A stretch of 64,000 nucleotides of DNA, taken from NCBI GenBank assembly GCA_032207245.1, contig CM063508.1, forward strand, positions 117,947,083 through 118,011,082. The letters are read 5' to 3'. The notes beneath the pieces were generated by a model. That model did not search any database. It was not told where the DNA came from and worked only from the letters and a program-made list of their open reading frames with translations. A program made the position numbers and the translations under genes. Shown piece after piece: positions 13,801-26,169 of the stretch (position 1 is its first letter; every line of letters starts with the position of its first letter). This DNA is from Pardosa pseudoannulata. Lineage: Eukaryota > Arthropoda > Arachnida > Araneae > Lycosidae.

Positions 13801-14803
13801 TTTTCTGAAAAAAAAGTTAATAAATTAATATTTTGGCATGTTAAATCATTAATTAAAAATTAGGCACCAAAATATGAATTATTTTGCTTGAATTGATATT
13901 TGTATACACTTTTTAAAGTGTCCCAAGGTGCCCCATCTATGTGTGTCCCAACATGCCCCATTTTACATAGTATCTTTTGGTAACTACTGTACAGTTAGAT
14001 TTAACAATACAGTTTATTTATTAGCATAGAAATAATAGTAAATGAATTTTCTTTCATAACAATACACTTTTTTTAAATATTTAAATTTGTTTTCAAAAAA
14101 ATTACTTTTTAAAATGCACATTGATGTAATTTTGGGTTATCCAAAACAAAGAAAAGGAAATTGTTCCTTACCTATAAGCACTATCTTCATCAAAATTCTT
14201 TGAGAAGGGAAGAGTAATGTCATCTATTAATACACATGAGCACTAATTCCTGGTTGCAAATTAAAGCCTGAAAATAAAGGTGCCCCAAGGTACCCCACTC
14301 TCCCCTACCCACAAGCACAATTGTAAGCATCCTAGGATATATATAGTCTTAACTTTTGAAAATGACAATTAACATAGTTCTTTAACATCATAATTAGATT
14401 TCTGCAATTACTTCTTTTCTGCAAGAGATATTACAGTTGTATTTGTTTTTCATTCTAACTTTTTAGGATGTTTAATCTATGTGATTTAGTGTAGTGTACA
14501 AAAAAAATATGCTTTTTTAATATGTACTTGTTTCACAGTCAAATGTTTAAATTATTTTTATTTATTTTTTTTAAAGCTCCTAGTGTTGAAAATGTTCAAG
14601 GTGCTGTGGAACGTATTTTTCCTCTAGTGTATGAATTTAAAACAATTAAACCAGCTTACAGGAATGAAAACAAAATAGACTCGTCAGTATTTTTGAACAG
14701 AAATCCATGTTTACAGCCAAATCTGGAGGAAGATTCTGATCTCTCAGAGGAAGATAGTCATAATCAAGATCTGTTAATAGACAGTGATACTAGTTATGGT
14801 TAA
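6849..14803 (+). CDS. TBPL1: TBP-like factor TBPL1/TRF2, complete 5-exon gene
   Basis: This gene encodes a TATA-box-binding-protein-like factor that replaces TBP at a subset of TATA-less promoters, acting in the nucleus with TFIIA and TFIIB (family knowledge). Coding exons are 6849-7133, 8411-8493, 9155-9322, 11031-11125 and 14577-14803. They join in phase with GT-AG introns into 285 codons ending in TAA. The core, about residues 55-230, carries the two-fold TBP repeat: VVCSFSVRCHLNLRQIAL, then MKIRKPLTTASIWSSGRV, then SYEPELHPGATYKI and FTTGSITITG. In TBP the first-repeat ALIFSSG phenylalanine intercalates into TATA DNA. Here that position is Trp (SIWSSG), as in TRF2 rather than TBP. The protein is longer than the about 186-residue vertebrate TBPL1, with a Asn-rich N-terminal extension of about 55 residues and an acidic C-terminal tail. 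The start is the first ATG of the open frame. A TBP or TRF1 assignment is unlikely. Confidence 0.94.
8411..8493 (+). CDS. TBPL1: TBPL1 coding exon 2 (residues 96-123)
   Basis: It follows an AG acceptor and encodes MVTMKIRKPLTTASIWSSGR and then VTCTGAT, leaving phase 2 at AG/GTAC. This is the first-repeat DNA-facing strand, with Trp where TBP has an intercalating Phe. Confidence 0.94.
9155..9322 (+). CDS. TBPL1: TBPL1 coding exon 3 (residues 123-179)
   Basis: It encodes the helix of the first repeat (KKASRKFARILQLLGYPVKF) and the link NVLGTCIMPFGINLNKFAE into the second repeat. Splice acceptor TTTCAG, donor AG/GTGAGT, phase 2. Confidence 0.94.
10029..10115 (-). mobile_element. tRNA-derived SINE, 5'-truncated copy in TBPL1 intron 3
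   Basis: TTTTGGTTGGTTTTGGGTG, then ATGGTCTACTATTTTGC, then GGGTTAA, match the tail half of the SINE at 33436-33617. The tRNA-like head is missing. Confidence 0.65.
10782..10837. repeat. (TA)n microsatellite in TBPL1 intron 3
   Basis: A pure TA run of about 56 bases. Confidence 0.98.
11031..11125 (+). CDS. TBPL1: TBPL1 coding exon 4 (residues 179-211)
   Basis: It encodes SYEPELHPGATYKIKELKAT and then LKIFTTGSITIT, the second TBP repeat. The YEPELxP block is diagnostic of the TBP family. The exon ends in phase 1 before GTAAGG. Confidence 0.94.
11897..12132. mobile_element. Foldback MITE flanked by TTAA, TBPL1 intron 4
   Basis: The ends CACTAGAGCTTCAAGAGGGG and, inverted, CACTAGACCCACAGGAGGGG sit directly inside TTAA on both sides. 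Homology between the arms continues inward through GGTCATTTTGACC and TTCAGAT(G/A)GTAATAA, so almost the whole 236 bases folds into one hairpin. TTAA target sites and a CACTAGA-like tip suggest a piggyBac-type non-autonomous element (inference). It has no reading frame. Confidence 0.85.
13004..14307 (-). mobile_element. Pogo-like DNA transposon in TBPL1 intron 4, defective
   Basis: Terminal inverted repeats GGGGAGACTGGGGCACCTTG and, inverted, GGGGAGAGTGGGGTACCTTG lie inside TA target duplications (13004-13005 and 14306-14307). The internal motif GGTTGGGACAC also occurs inverted. On the minus strand a frame encodes a pogo/psq-type helix-turn-helix (see 13622-13798). Further remnants such as GFMKRHAKS-like text lie near 13360-13430 in broken frames. 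The 1.3-kb length and stops indicate a decayed copy. Confidence 0.88.
13622..13798 (-). pseudogene. N-terminal helix-turn-helix of pogo-like transposase, truncated
   Basis: ATG opens a 58-residue frame: MVRTTKTNRKYSAVNANMLE, then SAAEKVLAGVLSVREATRTF, then CVSKSTLSRYILKFKSKS, then TAA. The SVREAxRxFxVSKSTLSRY pattern is the psq-type HTH of pogo/Tigger transposases. The rest of the transposase is missing or broken. Confidence 0.8.
14577..14803 (+). CDS. TBPL1: TBPL1 last coding exon with acidic tail (residues 211-285)
   Basis: After a T-rich acceptor (TTTAAAG) the exon completes the final helix, NVQGAVERIFPLVYEF. It then runs about 50 residues beyond the usual family end, with an acidic stretch (EEDSDLSEEDSHNQD) and the stop TAA. 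I do not recognise the tail. Acidic tails are common in transcription factors. Confidence 0.9.
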
Positions 14804-15221
14804 CTTTTATTTTTATTTTTTAAACTTCTGGACTAGTCTGGTCACATGAAACATTTATATTTGGGGACATGGACATTTGATACTGTTTTTGCATAAACTT
14901 TGCTCTCTTAAAAAAAAAATGATTAGATTGGGTTAATTTCTCTTTTTCATTTTATTGTAGTTGAATTTAAAGGAAAGTTTATGTATAGACAACTGGATAA
15001 ATAGTCCCAACATTTTCAGTGATCAGAATAGCATATATTTTCTTTTGGTGATTGCTAAAATTCTTTTGTAAATTGGTATCGTGGGTTATTTTTAATGGAT
15101 TATGGAAATATGTTAAAGAAAGCAAGTGATATATGAAAAATTTTCCTGTGCCTATTATCCAGCTATGAGGTAAGATTGCTATTAAAATTTTTCTTAAAAC
15201 GAAAGTGTTTCTTGCAGTTCA

Positions 15222-15227
15222 AATAAA
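15222..15227 (+). terminator. Candidate TBPL1 poly(A) signal AATAAA
   Basis: AATAAA lies about 420 bases after the TBPL1 stop and is followed by a T-rich stretch. Other AATAAA words occur further on (for example near 15541 and 16278), so the used site is uncertain. Confidence 0.35.
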
Positions 15228-16389
15228 TGTTTCTATTCTTACTTCTTTGTTATTAATTCTTTATGTAAATTCATTTTAACTAAAACAAATTATTATTGCT
15301 TTCTTTTCTGAATCTTGTATGTTGATTCTGTAACATTTTATTCCTAAAACGCTCTACAGAGGTGCTATAATTGTTAACTTTTTTATACTTTGAAATTTGT
15401 ATATAATTTAAAGTTAATTTTCATATAAAATTTGGAATGTTAGTTCAGATTTTGAGTGAAATGGGAGAAGGAGACACAATATTCATGAAATGACTTAAAA
15501 ACAAATGTTTTGAAAATATTAATTATACAATTTCTTGTCTTAATAAAACTTGAAAATTAGTTTTCTGAAGTAGTTCTCTAACGTGTGTAACAGTTGATTA
15601 TAAAAATGGAATTTGATATTGATTTTATACTTAATTTAATTAAGTATTTATTAGATTAGTACCCTGAGAAATTGTCAAATGTTGCACCTCTGTAAAATAA
15701 CAGAATTTGGTGTTCATTTTGATTCAGTAGAATAACAGTTTCAAATAGAAGCATCTGCTTATGTAGTTTCAATAGTCATTTGAAAGAATATAGGTTAATC
15801 TGTCCCTAACTCTTTTCAGAAATATATGTAATAGTGACCTATTTATATTGCTGGCTTTTAATTTCTGGACAACTAGTCTGAATTGTTTCTTATATGTGTT
15901 TGTAGTAGTAGTGTACAAAGCATTGTTTAATACATTAATTTATATTTTGTAGTTTTCATGTCTCATAATCATGCATAGTTTGAACATTTGGTGCAATGTC
16001 ATGTTTCTTCCCCCCCCCTTCTCCATTTTTTTTTTCTTTAAATACATGCCAAAACTTTTCTTGTTTTAGATTTTGAATTGTTCGTGTTTTTCATTTTCAT
16101 TCCATTATTTTTTCCAAATTCATGTAATTTTTTTTTCTGGTCTTAAAATCCTGATTGTCTTTGGATGTGATGTGAAATTGAAGTTATAAGAAAATACATT
16201 TGAAATATCCAAAATTTATCTTTTATTATCAGATGTCCATCTAATCAATTTTGTATGTATTGAAATGTAAACTATTAAATAAATTTGATAAAGATTTTTT
16301 TAAACTCTTGGTCTTAATTAGATTATTTAATAAAATTGTGTTTGTAATTTTTAAATTGTTGTTTATTTAGTCATTATCACACATACATT

Positions 16390-16417
16390 AAAAGTGATAG
16401 TTGAGACTATCACTTTT
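16390..16417. repeat. Perfect 12-bp hairpin
   Basis: AAAAGTGATAGT, loop TGAG, ACTATCACTTTT. It could be a fold in the TBPL1 3' end or a trace of an element. Confidence 0.85.
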
Positions 16418-17481
16418 TACTTTTGAGAGAGGTGCCAACTAGTTTGTGATATTCATTATTTCCATTTCTGTTGAGAAAATTTTAAAAATCAGCATATTTG
16501 TTGTAAAGTGTAGTAAAAAATTATGTTTAGTCTTGTGTTATTTGATTTTTTACTGCTACTTTTTTCACAGCACTCTTACATAATACATTTCAAAAGTTCT
16601 CTGAAATTTAAGATATATTTTCGTGTAAAGTATTATTGAAAACTACTAAAATGTTTTATTATAGTAGTGATCTTTTTTAAAATGTTTTTTTAAATGTGTA
16701 AATCAAAATAAGTGAAGGTAAAATTTCATTTTGGTCTGAGGTAATTTTAAATTACAAAGATAATTTAAAATTGAATTTCATAGTTTTATGTTTTAAAATT
16801 TTCTTACAACTAAATTATTTCAATATTGGTTAAAATTGCTTTTAATATTTTATATAAAAGAGGTAATTCTGTTAATATAGAAGAACAGAACTCATGAAAA
16901 TTAGAAATGTTTAGGAATTTCTACTCTCATTTTTCGAAATTTGTGGTTTACAATATTATAATTTGATAAAGTATTAGAACAGAGTGAAAGATATTATGTT
17001 AGTAATGATAATAATAAAGTTTTAAGAAAACTTAAATTATTTTCTTATGAAACACTTATTTTTTATTTGTGTAGTTCAAAAATTTATTTAGTTTAAATCA
17101 AATTAATATGCATATTTGCAATCAGAAAATAATTCTGACTGTTTAGTGACATTTTTAGTCTTAATTGTTACTGTCTTTCTATATAATTTCATGTGCTTGT
17201 CAGTAGCTTTGTCTATTTTCTAGTAAGCACACCAAAATTTATCCCAAAAATTATGTCAACTTGCAATATGGATATGCAAAATTATTTCCTGTTAGTACCA
17301 TTAATATTTGCTGTGTGTATTTCAATATAGACAATGCAAGCAAAGTGCCACCCCCTTTCTAAAAATAATTTTTTAAACTTGTTGTTTTTATAAATCAGAT
17401 ATGATTTTTTTCCCTTGTAAAATTAAATTACTAACAAGGTGGTGTAGGTAACCCATGTTCTGGTTATTATATAAGCTGTTT

Positions 17482-17485
<4 letters not shown>

Positions 17486-17513
<28 letters not shown>
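17486..17513. repeat. Poly(A) run
   Basis: About 28 consecutive A residues. No retrocopy body or target duplication was seen upstream. Confidence 0.95.
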
Positions 17514-17516
<3 letters not shown>

Positions 17517-18001
17517 GTAATATTTTATATTATATGATGAAGATGCTTAAAAGTTTATATTTGGATGGTTGGAAAAATACTGATATATCTTAATGCACTC
17601 ATTTTATGTTTTTTAAATATTAAATTGATTTAAGTTTTATAATGTGATCATTTTTTAATTATTTGTTAGAAAGTTATTGCAGTTTAATTTTTGAACAAAA
17701 TAGGTATACAGTAAATGGACTTGTAGCACTTTCAAAGCAATTATTTTTGTAATTCCAATAACTATGTAAATTTATATTGACAAAAGAAAGAAAATTTTGA
17801 AGGATTTTTTTTTTTTTTTTTTTTTTTATGGAAAGTACTTACTGATAAAAAGCTTAGATTGCATTCATTGCTATCAATAACTAACCTTTTAAACTTAACC
17901 ACTTTCAAAGAAAATGGCTCATATAATAACTTTCCTTAGTATTTCTGCTGTAGTTCTTGGAATTTAATATTATTTAAAGCATTTCCCCCCCTTTTTTTCA
18001 T

Positions 18002-18021
18002 TCTCTCTCTCTCTCTCTCTG

Positions 18022-18074
<53 letters not shown>
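18002..18074. repeat. Compound (TC)n(TA)n microsatellite
   Basis: About 18 bases of TC followed by TA with one TG interruption. Confidence 0.97.
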
Positions 18075-18075
<1 letters not shown>

Positions 18076-21000
18076 TGTCTGTTGGAGCATGTTTTATTTT
18101 TTCTCAGTAAAACTCCCATGAAATATGCACATTTTAAAATTCATTTGGAAACATGTTATATCTTTTCGGATTTTATAACATGTGTTATCATTTTTAAATG
18201 CAAAGGTACATCCAGATTAGAATTATTTTAATCCATATTTATCACTGCCTTTGGAGTGAAAATATGCATTTCCAATATATTAGGTTATTGACATAACAAT
18301 GAAGATTATATTTGTTTTACCAATTTAATTTTTCCAATAAAATGTTCATCGAATATCTCTACTAAATCAGTTCTGATGTGCATAACATTGAGTGTAAACA
18401 AAAACTACAAATCAGTGTTTCCACCTGCTGATAATAGCTGCAAACTAATTGAATTTTCCCGTTCTAGGCGTTAATTTTGTGCTATTTGTCTTCATAAATT
18501 CTAAATTTTTAAAAGAATGTTTCCATAATTTTTTTCTTCCTGTAATATACAGTTCCTGTAAGGCTGGCACCTCTTGTGTTAAAAGGATATTTTAAGTTTC
18601 AAGGAAAAGGAACATTTTGTATATTTGTCTTTTAGTTGTTTATGTATTCTGTAAATTCTTGATAAAATATTGAAATTTTTTGGTATTTGTGATAAATTTT
18701 TCACTGTTGTATGTTTGTATTAGGTTTGATTATAAATTTTTTGCAATTTTTTTTGGCATTCCATATAGTTGATTCCTTTAAATAATACATTCACAAACCA
18801 TAATGGTTTTTAATTTTTACAATTTGTTTGCTCATATGTTAAATATATTACTACCAATTAATATAACTTCTGTGCATTAATTTTATATTTTTTTATCTAA
18901 ATATTAGGCACACTTAATTAAATGGTAGATATGTGCCACTAAGTAAAGTTGTACAATAATTTTGCTTACGACAATCATGACTCATCAAGTGCAGATGGCA
19001 GTTACAAATCTCTAAATATTGTATGTGTATGTGCTTTGAGTAAAAGGGATATCCTTATTTTATAACTTTTTGTTTACAAATGCTAAACCAAAAAAAGTAT
19101 AGGAATACATATCGAATTATTTGTGTTACTTGTAAACTTAAAGTTTTGAGATTTAGATGGCATATCCTCTTCAACATACATTTAACCTTTATATCACATT
19201 TCATATCATTTATATAAGAAAATACAACAAAAATGAAAGCTAAAACTGAGCCCACATAATTCCAAATGTTTGAGGCATATCAGTATAAATTCGAAATGCA
19301 ATAAAATTAACATTGTTTTTTTCAGTGTTTTTATGGTTTTTTTTTTTTAATAAATGCAAGTTTTTTTTTTCATTTTCTAAATACTATTTAAGGCCTTTAA
19401 AATATTCATATACTGTAAACAGATGTTACCATGTTTAAAAATGAAATATTAAATTTATCTATCTCAGGCATATCAGTTTACAGTTGTACTCTATTCAGAA
19501 TGACTTAAAGGTTTTAAAAATTATGAATTGGAAGTTCAGGGCCAAAGATAAGACTGCCTGGTATCGGATTCTGGAGAAGGCTATGGCCCATCTAGGGCTG
19601 TGATGCCACTGAAGAAGGTAACAGTTTATATGACCATTTCTCTAGAAAAGCTTTTTCTTTTATATTTAGGTTAAATGATTTTGTTTATATACTTTTAAAG
19701 TCCATTGTATTTTGTAAGTTGTAATATAAAGCTCTATTAAAAATCAAACCTGTGGTTTAAATTTATTTTGTTCTTGAATAGTCTTATCATTTTATCAGTA
19801 TTTGTCCTTGTCATTAAATAAATTTAATATTTTTGAAACTTAAGTTGCATGCACCATTTCAAGCATTTTGAAGAAATTGTTTCTAGTACATCATGAGTAA
19901 AATTTTCAAATACTTATTAAAGTAAGAATGCTTGATTCACATAGTATAATAAAAGTTAAATTCTTTCAAATGTTATTAAAACCAGCTGTTTCAAAACAAG
20001 AAAATCACTTAGGAATGGAAAACCAATGCTGGTAGAGGTATGAATATTCAGCCGCCTTTTCCGAGAAAGGGAGAAAAGTAAACTTGTTACTCTTCACAGA
20101 TATTAGATTTTTTTTTTTTTTCTTGTGTATCTAATACATCAGTCTTTTTTAATGTTTCTGCACAATATATTTTTCAGTACTTACCATTTAATTCCTTTAG
20201 TTGAATAAAGTAGAAATAAAAGTAAAATCAACTTGTTTTGGCTCTTTTTGTAAATACACTTTAAAAATGTGTGACTATATAAAAGAAATATAAAAATGTA
20301 TAATTCTTTTTTTTTAATGACTCTTGATGTTTGTTAAATTTACATTAAAAATCTTTCGAATAAAACTGCAAAAATTTGTTCCACCCAATCTTTATATATA
20401 TATATATATATATAATTTCAAAGTCTAAATCAGGTGTTTATGAAGTAAATTGCCAAATATTTTTCATGCAAACAATTTTAATATAAGTTGTAATTTTAGT
20501 CTAGTTATATTTTTGATATTTATAATTTGTATTTGATAATTAAAAATTTTAAATTAGGTTTAAAATTGTATATTAATATGAATTCTACATTTAAAAACAA
20601 AAATATTTAAAATGGATTGTTACAACTTGGTTTGTTTTACTTACATTCCTTAACTAGTAATTCTTGTAATTGAATAGTTGTTTATGAATTTGGTATAGAT
20701 ATGTTTCTGTTTTGCAACTGTTTAATCCATTATCTGAAACAGTAACAATTTTTTTTTACGAACCTAACAATATTTTATTTATAAAGGAGAGATACTAATT
20801 TCCATTTTTGTAAAGATCATACATTTTCTTAAATGTGAATAATAGGCATTATTTATATTTAAGAATTGAAAATCATAAAATTTGGACATCATGAGTTTAT
20901 TTTTGTGTATTTATTTAAACTTTATTTGAAATAATTTTTTTTTCTAATTGTTGTTAACAAGTTGTTTCTGAATTTTAGTATTATTGAGAATGTGAAGCTT

Positions 21001-22115
21001 GAGTTCAATGAAAGTGTGTTATTGCTAGATTAAAGACGACTTTGTGTGTTGAGGCAAATGACAATGTGGTATTTCTTAGATGCAAATAATTTTGTGATTG
21101 AACTGTGTGTGTGTGTGTGTGGTGCTGTATCCTGCATGATTTTTTGAAATAAGTTGTAAAGTTAGTTCATTAGTTTAAAAGAAAAATTTGTTTAATATCA
21201 ACAGTTCCCATGTTTGCACTATAAGGAATAACTATGAATTATAGGTATGCTGCAATAAATTTTTTTTTATTTATTTATTTCATCCCATTTCTTCCTTAAA
21301 ACTTGGTTAAATTAGACTGAAAATTTCCTCCTTATATTTCTAAACTTGTTTATTGGAATGCACTACTAAAAATTTCATTTATTTTTATGAATGTGGTTTT
21401 AATTACTGTAATTTACATTAAGTATTCATGATGGAATTCATAAGTTTTCTTTTCTAGTTTGGTAAAAATCTAGTCTAAGTATTATTCAATTTTCTAAAAT
21501 TGAAACAATGAAAAAGTTAGTATATTATATAATATTTATATTTATAGCGTGGAAACTTGAAAGCACATATTTTTTTCTGCATTCATGTTTAAAACTCTAA
21601 TGGGCTCAGTATTTGTAAAACAGAAAATTTTCATGAACATATTTAATGTAGTTTTACAAGGTATATATATATATATATATATATATGTAAAACCATGTCC
21701 TAAATTTTCTTTGAAAGAAAAAAAAAATCAGTGATATGCTATCCAATATTGTTATTCATTACCTGTTATTTTTTATAAGCAATTTTAAAGCCTTGTGAAT
21801 TGTTTTCAACAGTCAAGAAATTGGAAACTTTAGTTTATATATTTTCTATATTTTAAATGAATTTAAAAACCAATCTTTGAATGAATAACTTTATAAAGAC
21901 TTATACTAAATAAAAACTTCGTCCATAAAATCTTTCTATTCAAAGCCATAAAGAGAAAATTAAAAATTAAATAATTGATATTTATGCATTGCTCGAGTGT
22001 TCTTGTGCAATTTATAGAAGCAGAAGTGTCAACCTGCAGATAATTTATCCTTAGTTTGCCTTTTATTTTCTATGTAATTATTATTATATATAAAATTTTA
22101 AAATATAAATAAACT
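18075..22115. other. Intergenic DNA, no gene seen
   Basis: A+T-rich sequence with short (TA)n tracts near 20395 and 21663. A small GC-richer patch at 19530-19620 (with GGCCCATCTAGGGCTGTGAT) looks like a repeat fragment, but I cannot name it. Confidence 0.4.
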
Positions 22116-22117
22116 TC

Positions 22118-22277
22118 GAATGTTTTTTTTTTAAATAGGACTTGTAAAATTTTTTTTATTGTAATAAAATATTAATACAATTAATAATTTATCATTAGTG
22201 TTTGCCTTTTTTTAATAGGACTTGTAAAAAAATTTTTATTGCAATAAAGCATTAATACAATTACTGATAATTTTAAA
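22118..22277 (+). repeat. Tandem pair of ~82-bp units
   Basis: The string AATAGGACTTGTAAAA, then a T-rich run, then ATTG(T/C)AATAAA and ATTAATACAATTA, occurs twice in tandem with small differences. Confidence 0.85.
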
Positions 22278-25002
22278 GAGCAAAAATTTTCCATCTGTTT
22301 GAACCTGGGATTAGATTGTTAAAATGTGTGTGCGTGTTTGGAGAGGGAGGTTTGTACCCTTAGCTCACATTTTAGTTAATGTAGTCAATTCACTTGTAAA
22401 TATTAATTTCTGTTTATTTATGATGATTTGTATGATGTGTAATGGCAAAATAAGGATAAAATAGTTGATTGTCACTTCTTATTGTTTCTTTAAGTTTGCA
22501 AATTCAGTTATATTTTGTGTACAATTACTTTCATATCTTTAATGTGTCTTACGTTTTCCACTCAGTTCATTGTATAAAGTTTCTGTTCAGTTTAGGTGTA
22601 CATCAAGCAATGTTACTCATCTTTACTTACAAAACCTTATGTGTTGTCATAATTGATAGTGTAATTTCTTATGTTTCCATGCAGTGAATTGTGTGTTGTA
22701 ATATTTTTGTGTTGTGCTTCTGTTGCAGAAGAAAAAACTTGTAGGAAATAAATAGTGAAATTTAATGTACTGTTTCTTTCAATAAGCTTTGTTCCATCAT
22801 CTGTTTTCACATATTTGCTTTTTATTTATTTATTTATTTATTTATTTTTTTTTTTAAGGAATGTTTATTTTGGAACTGTTTTTATGACAAGCTCTCACCC
22901 TGAATTATGAGAATATTACTCCGTGCTCTCTATATGGGAGCATACACAACTTTAACATTGAAGAATTTACAACCTACATAAATCCTAATATGGATAGTAC
23001 TTGGATCTAGTATAAAATATTCTTTCTAAAAAATTTAGAAAGGTATTGAAAATATTAAATTTCTTTTAACAATATTTTGATAACAATTGAAAGATGCTTG
23101 GTTTACTGGGAGTGTTGTGATAAACTTTTTACTATTTGAGGCCTTTACATCCAAGTAGCATATAGTTCCATATTAAAGAGTAGATTTTTTATTTTTTTAT
23201 TTTTCCTAAACCTAAAGTGGGGGGATCAGCTTACATATGGATCCATGGAAAAAGTATAAGATATATCCTTCTTGACAATAAAGTTATCAAATTTAACAAA
23301 ACTAAGTTAAACTTTTTTTTAAAGCATAAAACAGGAAAATAATATATAGTGGCAGAAAATAAAATTTTAAAGTAAATTTACAATGATTTTTATCTGTATT
23401 ATAATGATTTTTATATTTCATTGTAAAACATTTTCTCTGCTTTATCAGCTTGGCAACATATTTGAACATTAAAGAACATTATTTTAGCTTTTACAACTTT
23501 TTTTAAATTTTGGGTAACTTTTTGAAGAAAATTTTTTTTATACACAGATGGGTTTCTATTTGGAAATAAATGGTAGTTAAGATTAATGGCAGCTTTCAAA
23601 GTACATAGAGATCTAAACTGTTCTGCTGCAGCACACCAGAAGTTTCATGGTGAGAAGTTTGAGAATGGGTATAAAAGATGGCTGTATTTCAAAATAAATA
23701 TAAGGACAATTGTTATAACATTTCAGTAGTAGTGCATGGCGTAAGAAGGTAACTGAAATATTTTACATCTTTAATACATTGGATCTTGATTATTGCAGAG
23801 GTATCCCTGTCATACATTTGTAACATCCCAGAGTGCCATTGTACCCAGATTTAGAACCACAGGTTTTGTTCATATTTATACTATGTAAATTTGATTTAAA
23901 CCTACTGTTTCTGGGATCAAAAGGCAGTATGTTTTCTATGTGAATACCATATTCAATATTTCATAAATTTATTTTATATTTATTTTTATTGTTATAGTTA
24001 TAAGATAATTTATCAAATATTGCTGATAAGAGTAATTTTCACTGTATGATATACCTTAAGTTTTGATATAAGTATTACAGCAAGTATTCTGTAGATAGCT
24101 ATTTTAATGAGGATTGGTTGTTTCAGACTGAAATAGTTAACGATATATAGCCTTACAGAATGATGCCATATACCAGTCCCACACCTATTCATTCAACATC
24201 TTAATATGACAGGTGTGACTTTCGGTTCACTGATATTCATGTTCAGCATTCCTCTTTAGGGATTGTGAATTTGTAGTTTTTTTTCTTGGAATTGTTTTTT
24301 CAATGAAGATATTAATCTTATAAAAAATTTCCCCAACTAAATATTTGCTATTATTTATAATTTTATCATGTGGATAGATATTTCATAGTTTTTCAATCCT
24401 CAAACATTTTTTTCAGCAGGTACATAAACTGAAAGCAAGATAAAGAGCTATATTCATTATAAAACTTCACTTTATAGTACTGTGTTTATGAAGTTTTATG
24501 TGAAGTATGATCATGAAGGTTTTCTTTTTAATTGAGGGCTTTGTATGAATTTAAAAGTGACTGCTTGTCATTCATAAAGATAATATTAAACGTTTAAATT
24601 TTTTTTTTCACTTTTAGAAGTTCAAAAGAATTTTAGATTTAAAATATTCTATGTTGCCAACTTGTACAGTTTAGCCGTACATTATATGGATTTAGTTTAT
24701 ATTGTAAGATTATACATTTTCATGTAAAAAAAGTTAGTTTTGAGTCAACTATAAAAAAAAAAAAATCTTGACGGTTTTATTTAAGTTTAAGATTTTGTTT
24801 TAACACTATTGACTAAGATATAAATTTATTTATTAGCTCAAATAGAGATGCAATTGCATGCATAAGAGCTATGAATAATGTATATAAAGTTTTTCATTTA
24901 TTTCTTTTTAGAGAAAAAGGAGAGGTAAGCATTGTATTGCTTAAAAATTTATAGTTACTTTGCAATTTTTAAGCAGCTTTCTTTGACAAGGATTTGTTAA
25001 TT
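22278..25002. other. Intergenic DNA, no gene seen
   Basis: No credible reading frame. A fragment near 23616-23668 (CAGCACACCAGAAGTTTCAT) recalls the short hAT-like repeat seen at 31331 and 55572, but is too short to place. Confidence 0.4.

Positions 25003-25082
<80 letters not shown>
25003..25082. repeat. Compound (AC)n(AT)n microsatellite
   Basis: About 24 bases of AC followed by about 56 bases of AT. Confidence 0.98.
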
Positions 25083-25084
<2 letters not shown>

Positions 25085-26169
25085 TTTTTAATATATATTC
25101 AGGCTACATTTTTAGCTTGTGTATTTTAGTGTGTGAAATGGAAAGATTTTCAAAGTTGGTATAATGGCAATATATAAATATATATATTTTTAAACAATTT
25201 CAAACATTAATAAGTTATTCACTTTCAGTAGGAAATTAGAAGGGGGAAAAATGTGCTATGTAAACATCACCTAAAATTGGATAAGTTTTGTATAAGCTAT
25301 GTTTCTAAGTAAACTATTTTTATCCTGATTATGTACTAAAGAAACTATTTGGTAATTGCTATATATAAATTGTATGTTTGATTAACATCAACTCATCAGA
25401 ACATTCAATACCACAAATTGATTAGTCTTCATAAGCAGCAAGGAGCGTGAAATGAAAAAAGCAACATAATACACAGTAAATGTCTTATTTTTAAAATAAC
25501 ATTTTAAAGATTAAATAAGTAAGAAAGATCTTGTTTTCAGTATAAGGTACTCAATTTGTATCAAATGTATTTATATAAAAAAAAAAAAAAAAAAAAGAAT
25601 GTTGTAGTCAATATGACTTGGATTGAGGAGCTTTTAATTAAGCTACTTATTTTAATTGTTTTATGAGAAATTAACAATTATATAATATCAAAATATATTG
25701 CAATTCTGTGCTAAATTTCAAGACACTTCGATTTGGAATGCCATGGTCAGTTTCTTTGTAGAAAAGCTTATATCAGGACCTACTGATACAAACCAATTTC
25801 TTTTTTCTTAAAATAATAAACCAGTTTTTTTTTTTTTTTTTAAAGAATATCTGTCTGGTCATACTAAAATATTTTTATATAATTCTTTGATCTACTTAGA
25901 ATTAGTAATTTTCTATATTTGTCAAATTAATATGAAAGCAATAACTTCCTAGGAAATTACCATGAATTTTTAAGAATTGAAGTTAAACTGTAAAATTTTA
26001 GTGATTCTAACTTAGAACTGATGCAAAATATAAAAGCCCCTCCCCCCAACCATCCAGCTTTGTGTTGTAACAGTATACCACCTAATGGCGGTGAAAGAGA
26101 AGGTCTCGATCAAGTATTTTGCAGTGTGAGTTGTATGAAAGAATTTTATTCCCAGCAAAGTGTGATTAT

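Larger units (their letters stand above)
14804..17485. other. TBPL1 3' side, no further gene seen
   Basis: T-rich sequence with several AATAAA words, consistent with a 3' untranslated region grading into intergenic DNA. There is a perfect 12-bp hairpin at 16390-16417. Confidence 0.4.

Noticed and set aside
22800..22860. (TTTA)n run as a retrocopy poly(A) tail
   Set aside because: No retrocopy body or flanking duplication was seen.
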